This document shows positions 23,821-32,117 of a stretch of DNA of 64,000 nt, piece by piece. Within the stretch, counting starts at the first letter, position 1. Each line of letters opens with the position of its first letter. The notes beneath the pieces are model-generated. The model did not search any database. It saw only the letters and a program-made list of their open reading frames with translations, and was not told where the DNA came from. Source of the DNA: JAGXQV01 sp964505475 (GTDB lineage Bacteria > Pseudomonadota > Gammaproteobacteria > Burkholderiales > Sulfuricellaceae); contig CAZDIJ010000004.1 of the NCBI GenBank assembly GCA_964505475.1, positions 24,430 to 88,429 of the forward strand, in the 5' to 3' direction. The position numbers and the translations under genes are program-made.

Positions 23821-24483
23821 TTAAATCGGGTTGGCGATCCAGGCCGCGATGGCGTTGATTTCGGCGGTGCTGAGGGTGGACAGGTAGCCCATGCCGCCGC
23901 TGTCCTTCTGGATCGCGTCGAGTGTTGCTTGGGGATTGACCCCTTTCATTGTGTTGTAGGTATTGGTCTTGGGGTTGGCGCCGTGGCAGGCGGAGCAATG
24001 CGTCATGTAAAGCGAGCGGCCGTCGGTTGACGGGGTAGCGGTTTTTTGCCGGAAGCTCAGATTCAACGAGCGCAGCGACGCGGCATCGTAATTGCCGGGA
24101 GCCAGCAGATCGCTGCCGGGCTTGCCGGCGGCCTGATAGACGGTGACTTCGTGGAAGAAACCCTCCGGCATGGTGAAACTCAGCACTTTGTGGCTGCCGG
24201 CGGCGGGGCTTTTCAGCCGGGCTGGGGTGGCGGCGCCCGGCGCGTAAGGGGTGAACCCCCCGGTTTCATCCATGAACAGCAGTGAGTTGTTGAGCATCAC
24301 CGCCAGGTAGATATTCTGGGTGCTGGCTGTGGCGGCGGTGTAGGTTAGCTCCAGCGATTCACCGGGCTGCACCACGGTGCGGTTGGCGGTAAAACTGTCC
24401 GCCATGGAAAGCGCGGCGGCGGCGCTAAGCGCAAGAGCGGCCGCCACGGCTAAATATATTTTGGCCGGTCGGAATTTGAGCAT
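23821..24483 (-). CDS. Secreted monohaem cytochrome c with N-terminal beta-sandwich domain (paralogue 1)
   Basis: 220 residues. A signal peptide (to about residue 28) is followed by a ~110-residue Ig-like domain (QPGESLELTY... LAVMLNNSLLFMDETGGF) and a C-terminal class-I cytochrome c with MTHCSACHGANPK (CxxCH) and a likely Met ligand in GGMGYLSTLS. It is one of three tandem paralogues; this one and the next are the most alike. The gene lies 14 bp before TlpA. Electron transfer in the periplasm or outside the cell is inferred; the redox partner is unknown. Confidence 0.85.
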   Translation of the reverse strand: MLKFRPAKIYLAVAAALALSAAAALSMADSFTANRTVVQPGESLELTYTAATASTQNIYLAVMLNNSLLFMDETGGFTPYAPGAATPARLKSPAAGSHKVLSFTMPEGFFHEVTVYQAAGKPGSDLLAPGNYDAASLRSLNLSFRQKTATPSTDGRSLYMTHCSACHGANPKTNTYNTMKGVNPQATLDAIQKDSGGMGYLSTLSTAEINAIAAWIANPI

Positions 24484-24581
24484 GTGGTAACTCCTGAATA
24501 TGGGTTGCGATGTTTGGTGTCGGTAGGCGGCATGGTCGCCATGAGTTCATTATTCCGTCGCAATCTTAAGCAATGCTTAAT

Positions 24582-24711
24582 ATGCCTCTAAACTATTCTC
24601 AGCTATCGCCCCTTCCCCTGCTTGCGGGGGAAGGCCGGGATGGGGGGCAAACAGCGGCGGCCATGCGGGCAAACGCCCCCACCCCACCCCCCCCCGCGCG
24701 CTATGCGCGCG
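24582..24711. mobile_element. Truncated family-A MITE between two cytochrome genes
   Basis: Begins ATGCCTCTAAACTATTCTCA and continues as the reverse complement of the element at 19970, but stops within the GCGCGCTATGCGCGC palindrome and lacks the other terminal repeat. ATGCTTAAT still flanks it on both sides (24573-24581 and 24712-24720). It occupies the 270-bp gap between cytochrome paralogues 1 and 2 and introduces GC-rich hairpins into their common transcript. Confidence 0.75.
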
Positions 24712-24753
24712 ATGCTTAATAGTGCTGCTTCACCGGTTTTCGCCCCGGAATAA

Positions 24754-25425
24754 TTAATGGCAATCGAAGCGCGGATTGGTAATCCAGGCGGCGATGGCGA
24801 TAATCTCGTTGCCGGTGAGCGGGGAGAGCTTGCCCATGCCGCCCTTGTCTTGCTGGATGGCGGCAAGCGTGTTTTGTGAATTGACGCCTTTCTGGATGTT
24901 GTTGCGGTTGCTGACGGGGTCTTCATTGTGGCAGGCGGCGCAGTGCGCGGCGTACAGCGCGCCGCCGTTGATTGCGGAACCGGCGCCCGGCGCTTGGGTA
25001 AAGCTCACGTTCGTCATGCGCAACGACTGGGGGTCGTAATTTCCCGGCGCCAGCAGGTCGCTGCCGGATTTGCCGAGCGCCTGGTATACCACCACGTTTT
25101 CGTAAAAGCCCGCCGGCGGCGTGAAGGACAACAGGTTGTGGATGCCCGCCGCCGGTGCTTTAAGCCGTGCGGGGGTCGGCTTGCCGGGCGCGTAGGAAGA
25201 GAATCCTCCCTTTTCATCCATGAACAGGAGGGAGTTGTTGAGCATGATCGCCAGATAGAGATCCTGGGTTTTCGCTTGATCCGCGGTATAGGTGAGCACC
25301 AGCGTCTCGCCGGGCAGAAACACGGTATTGTTGGCGGTGAAATTGTCCGCTGCGGCGGATGGCGCTCCCGCCAGCCCAGCCAGGCAGGCCACGGCGAGGC
25401 TATTTTTCCTGATTGCGGTCTTCAT
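24754..25425 (-). CDS. Secreted monohaem cytochrome c with N-terminal beta-sandwich domain (paralogue 2)
   Basis: 223 residues with signal peptide (…SAAA), Ig-like domain (LPGETLVLTYTADQAK... LAIMLNNSLLFMDEKGGF) and haem domain with AAHCAACHNEDPV and GGMGKLSPL. It shares long identical blocks with paralogue 1, showing a tandem duplication within the operon. It ends FDCH, with an unpaired Cys and a His at the extreme C-terminus not seen in the others. A strong hairpin precedes it. Confidence 0.85.
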   Translation of the reverse strand: MKTAIRKNSLAVACLAGLAGAPSAAADNFTANNTVFLPGETLVLTYTADQAKTQDLYLAIMLNNSLLFMDEKGGFSSYAPGKPTPARLKAPAAGIHNLLSFTPPAGFYENVVVYQALGKSGSDLLAPGNYDPQSLRMTNVSFTQAPGAGSAINGGALYAAHCAACHNEDPVSNRNNIQKGVNSQNTLAAIQQDKGGMGKLSPLTGNEIIAIAAWITNPRFDCH

Positions 25426-25453
25426 GATTTTTCCAGTAGCAGATGGAGAAATA

Positions 25454-25495
25454 GCCCCAGGCGGATTGCGATTTTTTTCGCAATCCGCCTGGGGC
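25454..25495 (-). promoter_or_regulatory. Perfect 18-bp hairpin between cytochrome genes
   Basis: Arms GCCCCAGGCGGATTGCGA (25454-25471) and TCGCAATCCGCCTGGGGC (25478-25495) are perfect complements around a six-base loop. On the transcribed (minus) strand no U-run follows, so it is more likely an RNA-stabilising or processing element than a terminator. It lies 15 bp after the stop of paralogue 3 and 28 bp before the start of paralogue 2. Confidence 0.7.
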
Positions 25496-25509
25496 AGGGC
25501 AATACCTTG

Positions 25510-26184
25510 TCAGCGCGCGGTCGCCAGCCATGCGGCGATGTCGATCACGTCGTTGCTCGAAAGTTTTTTCAGATATTTCATCGGATTGAGGGTGGCGTTC
25601 TTGGCCAGGGTTTTTTTCGGGTCAACGCCTCTTTGGATGTGGCCGAGGTTGTATTTTGGGTCGTTGTGGCAGACGAAGCAGTGTTGCTGGTAAAGCGTGG
25701 CGCCATTGGATGCGGATGCGGTGGTTGCGCTCAGTTCCGCCGGGCGGTCCATGAACGTCACGGTTTTGCTTCGCCGGGTGTCGATTTCATAATTGACGCC
25801 GGAGGCGGTGGCCAGCACGTCGGCGCCGGGCTTGGCTTCGGCCACGTAAAGGCTGAGGTCATACTTGAAGTTTTGCGGCGCGGCGTATGTCAGCAACTTA
25901 TGGGTGCCCGCCGTCGGTTTTTCGAGCCGCGCCGGGGTGGCGGCGCCCGCCTGGTAAAGCGTGAAGACGCCGTTGCCGTCCATGAAAAACAGCTTGCCAT
26001 CCACCATTACCGCGAAATACAGGTTGTTGCCCGTCGCCGCGTCGGCCTGGTAGGTCACCTCCAGGGTTTCGCCCGGCATCAGTGCGTTGCGGTTGACGGA
26101 CAGGCCGCCCGCCCAGGCAATACAGGGAACCAGCGCCAGCGTTGCGCACAATGCCGTCAATTTTTTGTTCATCTTGTCGAACAT
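25510..26184 (-). CDS. Secreted monohaem cytochrome c with N-terminal beta-sandwich domain (paralogue 3, divergent)
   Basis: 224 residues; AGGAG eight bases before the ATG of MFDKMNKKLT supports this start. Signal to …IAWA, Ig-like domain (MPGETLEVTYQADAAT... FAVMVDGKLFFMDGNGVF), haem domain QQHCFVCHNDPKY and Met region LNPMKYLKKLS. It is the most divergent of the three paralogues, with a longer linker. It follows the Cys-rich secreted protein in the same unit, with a GC-rich hairpin between them. Confidence 0.85.
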   Translation of the reverse strand: MFDKMNKKLTALCATLALVPCIAWAGGLSVNRNALMPGETLEVTYQADAATGNNLYFAVMVDGKLFFMDGNGVFTLYQAGAATPARLEKPTAGTHKLLTYAAPQNFKYDLSLYVAEAKPGADVLATASGVNYEIDTRRSKTVTFMDRPAELSATTASASNGATLYQQHCFVCHNDPKYNLGHIQRGVDPKKTLAKNATLNPMKYLKKLSSNDVIDIAAWLATAR

Positions 26185-26206
26185 TTCTTTCTCTCCTTGA
26201 ATAATT

Positions 26207-26235
26207 CGGGCGCGGGGCGATTTTCGCCCGCGCCG
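26207..26235 (-). promoter_or_regulatory. GC-rich intercistronic hairpin upstream of cytochrome paralogue 3
   Basis: CGGGCGCGGGGCGA and TCGCCCGCGCCGG form a long stem (with small bulges) and a TTT loop, 16 bp after the stop of the Cys-rich protein. On the coding strand it is followed by GAATTATTCAAGGAG, the ribosome site of the next gene, and no U-run. Like the hairpin at 25454 it may set mRNA stability between cistrons. Confidence 0.55.
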
Positions 26236-26250
26236 GGTCGTGTAACGCGA

Positions 26251-28068
26251 TCAGCGCATCCCGATGACTTCCGAGATCGGGCAGGCGCCACAGTTGCCCA
26301 GCACGCAACCGCCGCAGAAGGATGCGGCGGCGGGAGCCTGGGTGGAACCGGCAAAGCCCTGAATGGCTTGGGGCGGCATGACATAGTGTCCGGTGGCGGT
26401 CGAGGGGTTGGTGGCGGCCGTAATCAGCAGGCTGTTCGCCTTGCGTAGCGCGTCGGCGATGCGGTTGAGCGCGGAAATGCTCAGCTTGCGCTGCCAGCAC
26501 AGGCAATGCCGCACGTAATCGCGGTAGCTGGCGTACTTGATGGTCTTGGTGGCGGCGTCGTAGACATATACCTTGTCCGCCGCGCTGTTGAGGCGGGAGA
26601 GCATGGTCGGGGAAACGATCAGATAGGTGACGCCGTCCACGATTCTGGTGGAGTAGGTTCCCACCTTGCTTTCGACCTTGGCGGTGATGTTGTGTCCCAT
26701 GACGTCGCCGCCGGCCAGCGGGTTGTTGGCGTCGGCAGGCTTGAAATAGACATCGTAGGTGCTGCCGGGGTCGCGGGAGGAACCGTAAATTCTCGGCGCC
26801 AGGGTGTCGTAAGGGGTGTAGATGTCTTTTTTGCTTTTCACCCAGGCTTCCAGGGAGGTTACGCCGGTATCCTTGGTGGCGCTGGAGAAGACCACCTGGT
26901 CGGGGCCGAATGGGTGCTTGGTATGGTGTTCGCGCCACATCTTGTCGCCCGGCTGGAAGGTGACGCTGATGTTGTGGGCGGCGGGAATCAGGCTCGGGCT
27001 ATTGGAGGCGCCGATCAGTTGCGAAAGGGGAATGGTCTGGCCGCCCAGATCGACTTCCATGGTGGTATAGACGGTTTCCGACTTGGCGGTGGTCATCACC
27101 CGCATCGAGCCGTCGGGAAGCGCGGCATAGGAGGCCACGCGGGTCAGCGGCGCCTTGGCGACGGTATCCAGCGCCACGACCTGGGGCGTGGTGGCGGCCG
27201 GGTCGATGCGCAGAACTTCGCCGTCCTTGAAGGAGATTACCGAAAACTTGATGCGGTTGGTGGTGGCGTCGTAGGAGAGCGCCCCCATCATATTGCCGAT
27301 ATAGGTGTCTTTCACCGCCTTGGTGACCACCTTGTCGTAGAGTTTTTCCCGTTCGAGCGCCTCGATGGTGGCCAGCCGGTCGGGATCGGTGTAATCCATC
27401 TTGTCGGCGGCCTGGGAGGCGTCCCCGCCCGCCGCCGCGATCGCTTCGATCATCCGCACGGCGCTTTGCCCGGCGATGTTGCGGGCGTAAAGGAGGGCGG
27501 CGGCGCGCTTGGTCGCGGTCAACGTGGTGACGCTCGCCGCCTCTTTCATTTGCCGGCTGAGCACCCCGGCAATCACGGTGGCCTTCGCCAGCGCATCCGC
27601 GGCGCTGGAACCCGCCGCGACGTAATCCGTATAGAGCATTTCGCGGCTGACCAGGAAGTCGCGCATGACGATGCCTTCCGCTTCGGCGAGCGAGAAGCCG
27701 GTATCGTTGTCGATCTCGTTCTGCACCAGGGTGGCAAAGGGGGAAACCACTGCGTAGCGGCCTATCGGCGCTTCCAGCGCATAAGCGCTCTGGGTCGAGG
27801 TCGCCGGGATTTCGGCGATAACCGGGTACTTGCTCTCGTCACCGTTGCCGACCGCCAGGGTGAACGATCCGGTGGCGGCGGTCGTGGCCTTGGTTTCGTC
27901 GGTATCGCATGCCTTGTTGCGGTTCTTGTCCAGGCAGACGGTCGCCCCCGATACCGCGCCGCCCGCCACTACCTTGCCCGAGATGCTGGCGGCGGCGTGG
28001 GCTTGCAGGGAGGTTCCGAGCGCCAGCGTCGATAGTACCGCGAGATGAATTTTGGAAAGTTTGAACAT
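26251..28068 (-). CDS. Large secreted protein with Cys-rich C-terminus, first gene of the cytochrome operon
   Basis: 605 residues; no named family recognised. A signal peptide (…LQAHA) is followed by an SdrD/carboxypeptidase-regulatory-like beta domain (SGKVVAGGAVSGATVCLDKNRNK, CDTDE, TGSFTL), then a largely helical region (to ~230), and a beta-rich domain with MWREHHTKHPFGPD. The tail has HCLCWQRK (residue ~535) and FCGGCVLGNCGACP near the end, up to seven Cys that could hold a metal or cluster. It heads the operon containing three cytochromes, TlpA and DsbD and is preceded by a sigma-54 promoter. An extracellular redox or metal-binding role is inferred. Confidence 0.75.
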   Translation of the reverse strand: MFKLSKIHLAVLSTLALGTSLQAHAAASISGKVVAGGAVSGATVCLDKNRNKACDTDETKATTAATGSFTLAVGNGDESKYPVIAEIPATSTQSAYALEAPIGRYAVVSPFATLVQNEIDNDTGFSLAEAEGIVMRDFLVSREMLYTDYVAAGSSAADALAKATVIAGVLSRQMKEAASVTTLTATKRAAALLYARNIAGQSAVRMIEAIAAAGGDASQAADKMDYTDPDRLATIEALEREKLYDKVVTKAVKDTYIGNMMGALSYDATTNRIKFSVISFKDGEVLRIDPAATTPQVVALDTVAKAPLTRVASYAALPDGSMRVMTTAKSETVYTTMEVDLGGQTIPLSQLIGASNSPSLIPAAHNISVTFQPGDKMWREHHTKHPFGPDQVVFSSATKDTGVTSLEAWVKSKKDIYTPYDTLAPRIYGSSRDPGSTYDVYFKPADANNPLAGGDVMGHNITAKVESKVGTYSTRIVDGVTYLIVSPTMLSRLNSAADKVYVYDAATKTIKYASYRDYVRHCLCWQRKLSISALNRIADALRKANSLLITAATNPSTATGHYVMPPQAIQGFAGSTQAPAAASFCGGCVLGNCGACPISEVIGMR

Positions 28069-28169
28069 GAATGACCCCTTGGTTAGGTTGTTGAAATAAA
28101 GCGATGCCTGACTTGTTCGTTATTGAAAGGTGCGAGTGTTGTCGCTGTTTATTGACCGGGAGCAATATC

Positions 28170-28184
28170 GCAACCTTTGTGCCA
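28170..28184 (-). promoter_or_regulatory. Sigma-54 promoter for the Cys-rich protein/cytochrome operon
   Basis: On the minus strand TGGCAC-AAAGG-TTGC matches the -24/-12 consensus (GG and GC separated by 10 bp). The -12 GC lies about 100 bp before the ATG at 28068. Confidence 0.75.
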
Positions 28185-28238
28185 GCATGGGTATGCATGC
28201 AAAACAGCCGGTTATGGCGGCGCCGGGCAACAAGGCGC

Positions 28239-28252
28239 GTGCGAAAACGCAC
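28239..28252. promoter_or_regulatory. Possible activator site upstream of the cytochrome operon promoter
   Basis: Inverted repeat GTGCG-AAAA-CGCAC centred 63 bp from the -24 element, the same spacing as the sites at 32118 and 33277, but with little base similarity to them. A TTATGGCG at 28212-28219 is the nearer motif match. It sits in the spacer just after the end of the TonB copper receptor gene. Confidence 0.3.
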
Positions 28253-28277
28253 ACCTGTTCGATTTGGCACGGCGCGC

Positions 28278-30266
28278 TCAATCCATGGCGAGATTGACCT
28301 TTACCCACAGGTTGCGTCCCGGCTCGTAAACCCGCCCGACAGGATCGAAGCCGATCACCGGTGAGCCGGCGCGATTGATGTGCTCGGCGTAGTGGCGATT
28401 GAACAGGTTGTCCACGCCGGCCGAGACCAGCGCGCCTTTTTTCGGGCGATAGGCGGCGTTGAGGGAGAACACCGCGAAGCCCGGCGTTTCGGCAAAGTCC
28501 TGGCCGACGATGGTGCCATAGCCCGGATGTATCCGGTCTTGCGCCGCCACCAGCCGCAACAGCGCGCCAAAGGCATAACGGCGGTCGTCGTAGGCGATGC
28601 CGGCGCGTCCTTCGAGCGGCGGCATCTGCGCCAAGGGGACGTTGTCGCTGCGGTTTTCCCCGCGCGTCCAGGCGAGGGTGCCGCTCAAGTTCCAGAATCC
28701 GGCCAGGCGCCATGCGAAGTCGGCCTCCAGGCCATAAGTGCGGGCGGCGATATTGCGCGCGGTGTTGTCGTTGCGCACCAGGATGTAATCCGCCAGTTCC
28801 GAATGGAAGAACGACAGCGCGCCGTGGAGGCGCTCGCCGCTCCAGATCAGGCCGAGATCGAGTTGGGTATTGGTTTCCGGCTTGAGGAAGAAATCGCGGT
28901 TGCGTTCCCACCAGTCGGCGGGACGCTGCGCCTGCCCGATTCCGGCGAACAGCGACAGCGGCAGGCTTTCCGCATCGCGCTCGTAACGCACGAAACCTCC
29001 GCGCGCCTGCTCGGCCAGGCGGCCGCCGGCGCCGGAACCGCTGGTCTTTTGGTTGCTTACCGTCAGCCAGTCGCTGCGCAGTCCGCCGATCAGGCGATCC
29101 TGTATGCCGAGTTCGTAGGACAATTCGGCATAGGCGCCGGTGTTGTCGAATGTCATGTCCGGCGCCCGCGCCTTGGCTCCGATGTCGATGTCGGCGGACG
29201 CCGTGGAGCCTAGCGGCACGGCTTTGACGAACGACCGCAGGGTGTGGCTGTTGCGCTGGTGATCCACGCCGGCGGCGAGTTTCACTCCCTTGGCCGGAAG
29301 GAAATCGAACGCCAGCTTCCCGCCCTCGGTGGTGCGGTCGGGGTTGGATAGCGTGTAGTAGGTGTAATTGTTGGTGGGTTGCACCGGACGCAAGGTGTAG
29401 TTGTCCATCACGTGATCGACATAGTTGTGGTAGGCCTGGAATTCGATTTTCTCCAGCCACGGCGCCAGGTTGGTGCGCTCTAAGCGCAGTCCGTAGCCGG
29501 TGCGGTCGAATTTCACGCCGTCCACGCTGCGGTCGGCATAGGCGGCCTGGCCGTCGCTGCGGTTCATCGTCACCTCCAGCCGGGTGTCGGCATCGGGGGT
29601 CCAGCCGGCCGCCGCGGTGCCGCTCCAGCGGGTAAAGGCGGAATGGATTTTGGCGCCGTTGCCGTCGGCGTAATCGTTGGCGTCGGAGCGCGTCGCGTTC
29701 GCCCGCAAATAGCCGAGCGGCGCGCCCAGCGCCATGTCGGCCACCTGGTCGTTGCGCCCGAAGCTGCCGGCCATTGCGCTGACCTGGCCGCGCACGGCGG
29801 GTTCGCCGAAGCGCTTGGTGTTGCGCTCAAACAACACCGTGCCGGCGACGTTGCCGCCGCCATGGCGCACGCTCTGCGGCCCTTTCAGCACGGTGATGGC
29901 ATCGTAGGATTCCGGGAAGACGTAGGCGGTCGGCGGATCCATGCGCGCGGCGCAGCCGCCCAGTACGTTTTCGCCATCCATCAGCATGTTGAGGCGCGAA
30001 CCGGCCATGCCGCGAAATACCGGGTCGCCGCTGCTTCCGCCCTTGCGCGCCAGCGAAAATCCGGGGATGTTCTTGAGGTAATCTCCCCCGTCCTGCGCGG
30101 GGACGGGCTGGCGCGGCGCCTTGGGGTCGGTGCGGACGACCAGCGGGTCGAGCATCGGCGGCGCGGTGACCACCACCTCGTCGAGGCGGACGCCATCGAC
30201 CGCGGCGGCGGGCGCCGCGCCTAGAGTCAGTATCGCCGCGGAGGCGGCGGATCGGAATAGTGTCAT
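28278..30266 (-). CDS. oprC: TonB-dependent copper receptor (OprC/NosA type)
   Basis: 662 residues from MTLFRSAASAAILTLGA (signal …AAA), with AGGGATG upstream. The plug shows the hallmark of the copper-receptor family: RTDPKAPRQPVPAQDGGDYL, IPGFSLARKGGSSGDPV, RGMAGSRLNMLMDGENVLGG, CAARMDPPTAYVFP and VLKGPQSVRHGGGNVAGTV. The barrel ends NLWVKVNLAMD rather than a terminal Phe. It would import copper or a copper complex across the outer membrane. It starts 56 bp after hcp on the same strand with no terminator between, so it may be co-transcribed from the hcp sigma-54 promoter. Confidence 0.92.
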   Translation of the reverse strand: MTLFRSAASAAILTLGAAPAAAVDGVRLDEVVVTAPPMLDPLVVRTDPKAPRQPVPAQDGGDYLKNIPGFSLARKGGSSGDPVFRGMAGSRLNMLMDGENVLGGCAARMDPPTAYVFPESYDAITVLKGPQSVRHGGGNVAGTVLFERNTKRFGEPAVRGQVSAMAGSFGRNDQVADMALGAPLGYLRANATRSDANDYADGNGAKIHSAFTRWSGTAAAGWTPDADTRLEVTMNRSDGQAAYADRSVDGVKFDRTGYGLRLERTNLAPWLEKIEFQAYHNYVDHVMDNYTLRPVQPTNNYTYYTLSNPDRTTEGGKLAFDFLPAKGVKLAAGVDHQRNSHTLRSFVKAVPLGSTASADIDIGAKARAPDMTFDNTGAYAELSYELGIQDRLIGGLRSDWLTVSNQKTSGSGAGGRLAEQARGGFVRYERDAESLPLSLFAGIGQAQRPADWWERNRDFFLKPETNTQLDLGLIWSGERLHGALSFFHSELADYILVRNDNTARNIAARTYGLEADFAWRLAGFWNLSGTLAWTRGENRSDNVPLAQMPPLEGRAGIAYDDRRYAFGALLRLVAAQDRIHPGYGTIVGQDFAETPGFAVFSLNAAYRPKKGALVSAGVDNLFNRHYAEHINRAGSPVIGFDPVGRVYEPGRNLWVKVNLAMD

Positions 30267-30322
30267 GTTGTCATCCCTTATTGATTTTATTTGCCGGCCG
30301 GTATGCGGTTGCGCGTGAAGGT

Positions 30323-31912
30323 TCAGGCCGACACGGCCATGGCTCGAATGTCCTGCTCGACATCTCCGATGGGAATCAGGCCGAAGCGCTCGACCAGGAT
30401 GTTCAGCATTGCCGGGCTGACGAAGGCGGGCATGCGCGGCCCGATGCGGATGTTGCGCAAGCCGAGATGCAACAGCGCCAGGAGTATCGTCACCGCTTTC
30501 TGTTCGTGCCAGGACAGCACCAGCGACAGCGGCAGTTCGTTCAATTCCATGCCCAGCCCATCGGAGAGCGCCTGGCAGATTTTGATGGCGGTGAAGGAAT
30601 CGCTGCACTGTCCGACATCCAGGAGGCGCGGCAGGCCGTCGATGCTCCCGCCGACATGGCCGTGCACGCGGAACTTGCCGCAGCCCAGGGTGAGCACCGC
30701 CCAGTTTTGCGGCAAGGCGGCGGCCAGGCGCGAATAGTAGTCGCGCCCGGATGTCGGTCCGTCGCAGCCGCCGATGAGCACGAAACGGCGAATGTCGCCC
30801 CGGCGCACCGCGTCGACAAGGACATTTGCCGCGCCGAGGGTGGAGCGGCGGCCAAAGCCGACCACGTTGGTGGCGTTTGCCGCGTCGCTGGCGAAGCCCG
30901 GCTGCTCCAGGGCGCAATCGAGCACCGGCGCCAGATTGTCCGGGGAGGCATGACGGATGTCGGGGTGAGCCATCGCGCCGACGGTGAACAGGCGCTCCCG
31001 ATAAGCCTTGCGCGGCGGCATCAGGCAGGCGCCGGTCATGACGATGGCGCCGGGAAAGGATGCGAAGACCTTGTGCTGGTCGTGCCAGGCGCCGCCGTGG
31101 TGCCCGGCCAGATGGGCATGCCGCTTGAGTTCCGGGTAGCCGTGCGCCGCCATCATTTCCCCGTGGGTATAGACATTGATGCCGGTGCCGGCGGTTGCCA
31201 GCAGAATGCGTTCGAGATCGTCGAGTTCATGGCCGGAGACGAGTATCGCCTTGCCCTGCCTGACCCCCATCCGTACCTCGCTGGGTTCCGGGTGGCCAAA
31301 ATGCGCGGTATTCGCCCTGTCGAGCAGCCCCATGCCTTCGACCGCCATTTCGCCGCAGCGCAGGCACAGCGCCAGCAATTCCTCGGCGTCGGGCCGCGGC
31401 CGCGCCAGGTAAGCCATGGCCTCGATGAGGAAGTTGCCGGTGCCGTCCGACGTGTGCCCCAGGGCGCGCGCCTGCCGCAGGATGGCCGCCAGCCCCTTGA
31501 GGCCGTAGGCGAGCATTTCCTGCAAGCCGACCAGGTCGGCGCCCAGCTTTTTCTGCCGTAACGGAATGGCAATGATTTTCGCGGTGTTCAAAAGATCATT
31601 CTTGGTGGCTTGCCGCGCGTTCGCGTCCGCTCCGGTGATTTCCGCCGTCATGGTCTGTCCCCGGCGGATCATCGCTTCTATCAGGCTTGCATCGAAATTG
31701 ACATTGGTTACCGTGGCGAAAAGCGCGTCCTCGATAAACGGGTGATAGGCTGCCCTGGCGGACGGCGGGAGCCGCAGCAGCAGCACGGACAGCTCCCGCG
31801 CCATGTGGAACAGCACGTCGTGCAGTTCGCCGACTTCGGCGGGTTTGCCGCAGACCCCTGTTTTCTCGCACCCGCTGTTTTCCCTCGCTTGTTCGCATTG
31901 GTAACAAAACAT
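30323..31912 (-). CDS. hcp: Hydroxylamine reductase / hybrid cluster protein
   Basis: 529 residues from MFCYQCEQARENSGCEKTGV, with AGGGA before the ATG. The N-terminal Cys at 3, 6, 15 and 21 bind the cubane cluster; hybrid-cluster ligands are in GSHELDDL-like SGHELDD, VMTGACLMPP, IGGCDGPTSGRDYY, LGCGKFRVHG, GQCSDSF and SWHEQKAV. Hcp reduces hydroxylamine in vitro and acts as NO reductase or S-nitrosylase in E. coli. No hcr reductase gene is adjacent. Many bacteria have WYEQKAV where this has WHEQKAV. A sigma-54 promoter lies upstream and a sigma-54 activator gene precedes it on the same strand. Confidence 0.95.
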   Translation of the reverse strand: MFCYQCEQARENSGCEKTGVCGKPAEVGELHDVLFHMARELSVLLLRLPPSARAAYHPFIEDALFATVTNVNFDASLIEAMIRRGQTMTAEITGADANARQATKNDLLNTAKIIAIPLRQKKLGADLVGLQEMLAYGLKGLAAILRQARALGHTSDGTGNFLIEAMAYLARPRPDAEELLALCLRCGEMAVEGMGLLDRANTAHFGHPEPSEVRMGVRQGKAILVSGHELDDLERILLATAGTGINVYTHGEMMAAHGYPELKRHAHLAGHHGGAWHDQHKVFASFPGAIVMTGACLMPPRKAYRERLFTVGAMAHPDIRHASPDNLAPVLDCALEQPGFASDAANATNVVGFGRRSTLGAANVLVDAVRRGDIRRFVLIGGCDGPTSGRDYYSRLAAALPQNWAVLTLGCGKFRVHGHVGGSIDGLPRLLDVGQCSDSFTAIKICQALSDGLGMELNELPLSLVLSWHEQKAVTILLALLHLGLRNIRIGPRMPAFVSPAMLNILVERFGLIPIGDVEQDIRAMAVSA

Positions 31913-31992
31913 TTTGCTTTCCCTGTGTTTTTTTGTGTGTTCCATGGCTGGCTGGTTATTCCCAACCGATATGTTTCCGAGCCTGGCGCGAT

Positions 31993-32052
31993 GGCCTTGC
32001 CGATCTCATGAAAATCGGTTCCCAAGTGCTTGGGCGGCCAACCGGCAAGGCC
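31993..32052. repeat. Nested inverted repeats in the hcp leader region
   Basis: Outer arms GGCCTTGCCG (31993-32002) and CGGCAAGGCC (32043-32052) enclose CCCAAG-TG-CTTGGG (32021-32034). They lie just downstream of, and partly overlap, the predicted transcription start of hcp, so they could be a leader RNA fold or a protein site. Confidence 0.5.
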
Positions 32053-32053
32053 G

Positions 32054-32069
32054 TGCAATTCCTGTGCCT
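32054..32069 (-). promoter_or_regulatory. Sigma-54 promoter for hcp
   Basis: Minus strand reads aGGCAC-AGGAA-TTGCa: -24 GG and -12 GC separated by 10 bp, one mismatch from TGGCAC-N5-TTGC. The predicted start near 32043 leaves a leader of ~130 nt before hcp. Confidence 0.75.
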
Positions 32070-32117
32070 GTCGGCAACATCATGGAATCAACGGGTTGGT
32101 TGGAAATTGTGTGTGGC

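Noticed and set aside
31993..32052. tRNA-like fold in the hcp leader
   Set aside because: No anticodon arm, T-loop or CCA-type features; simple nested inverted repeats explain it.
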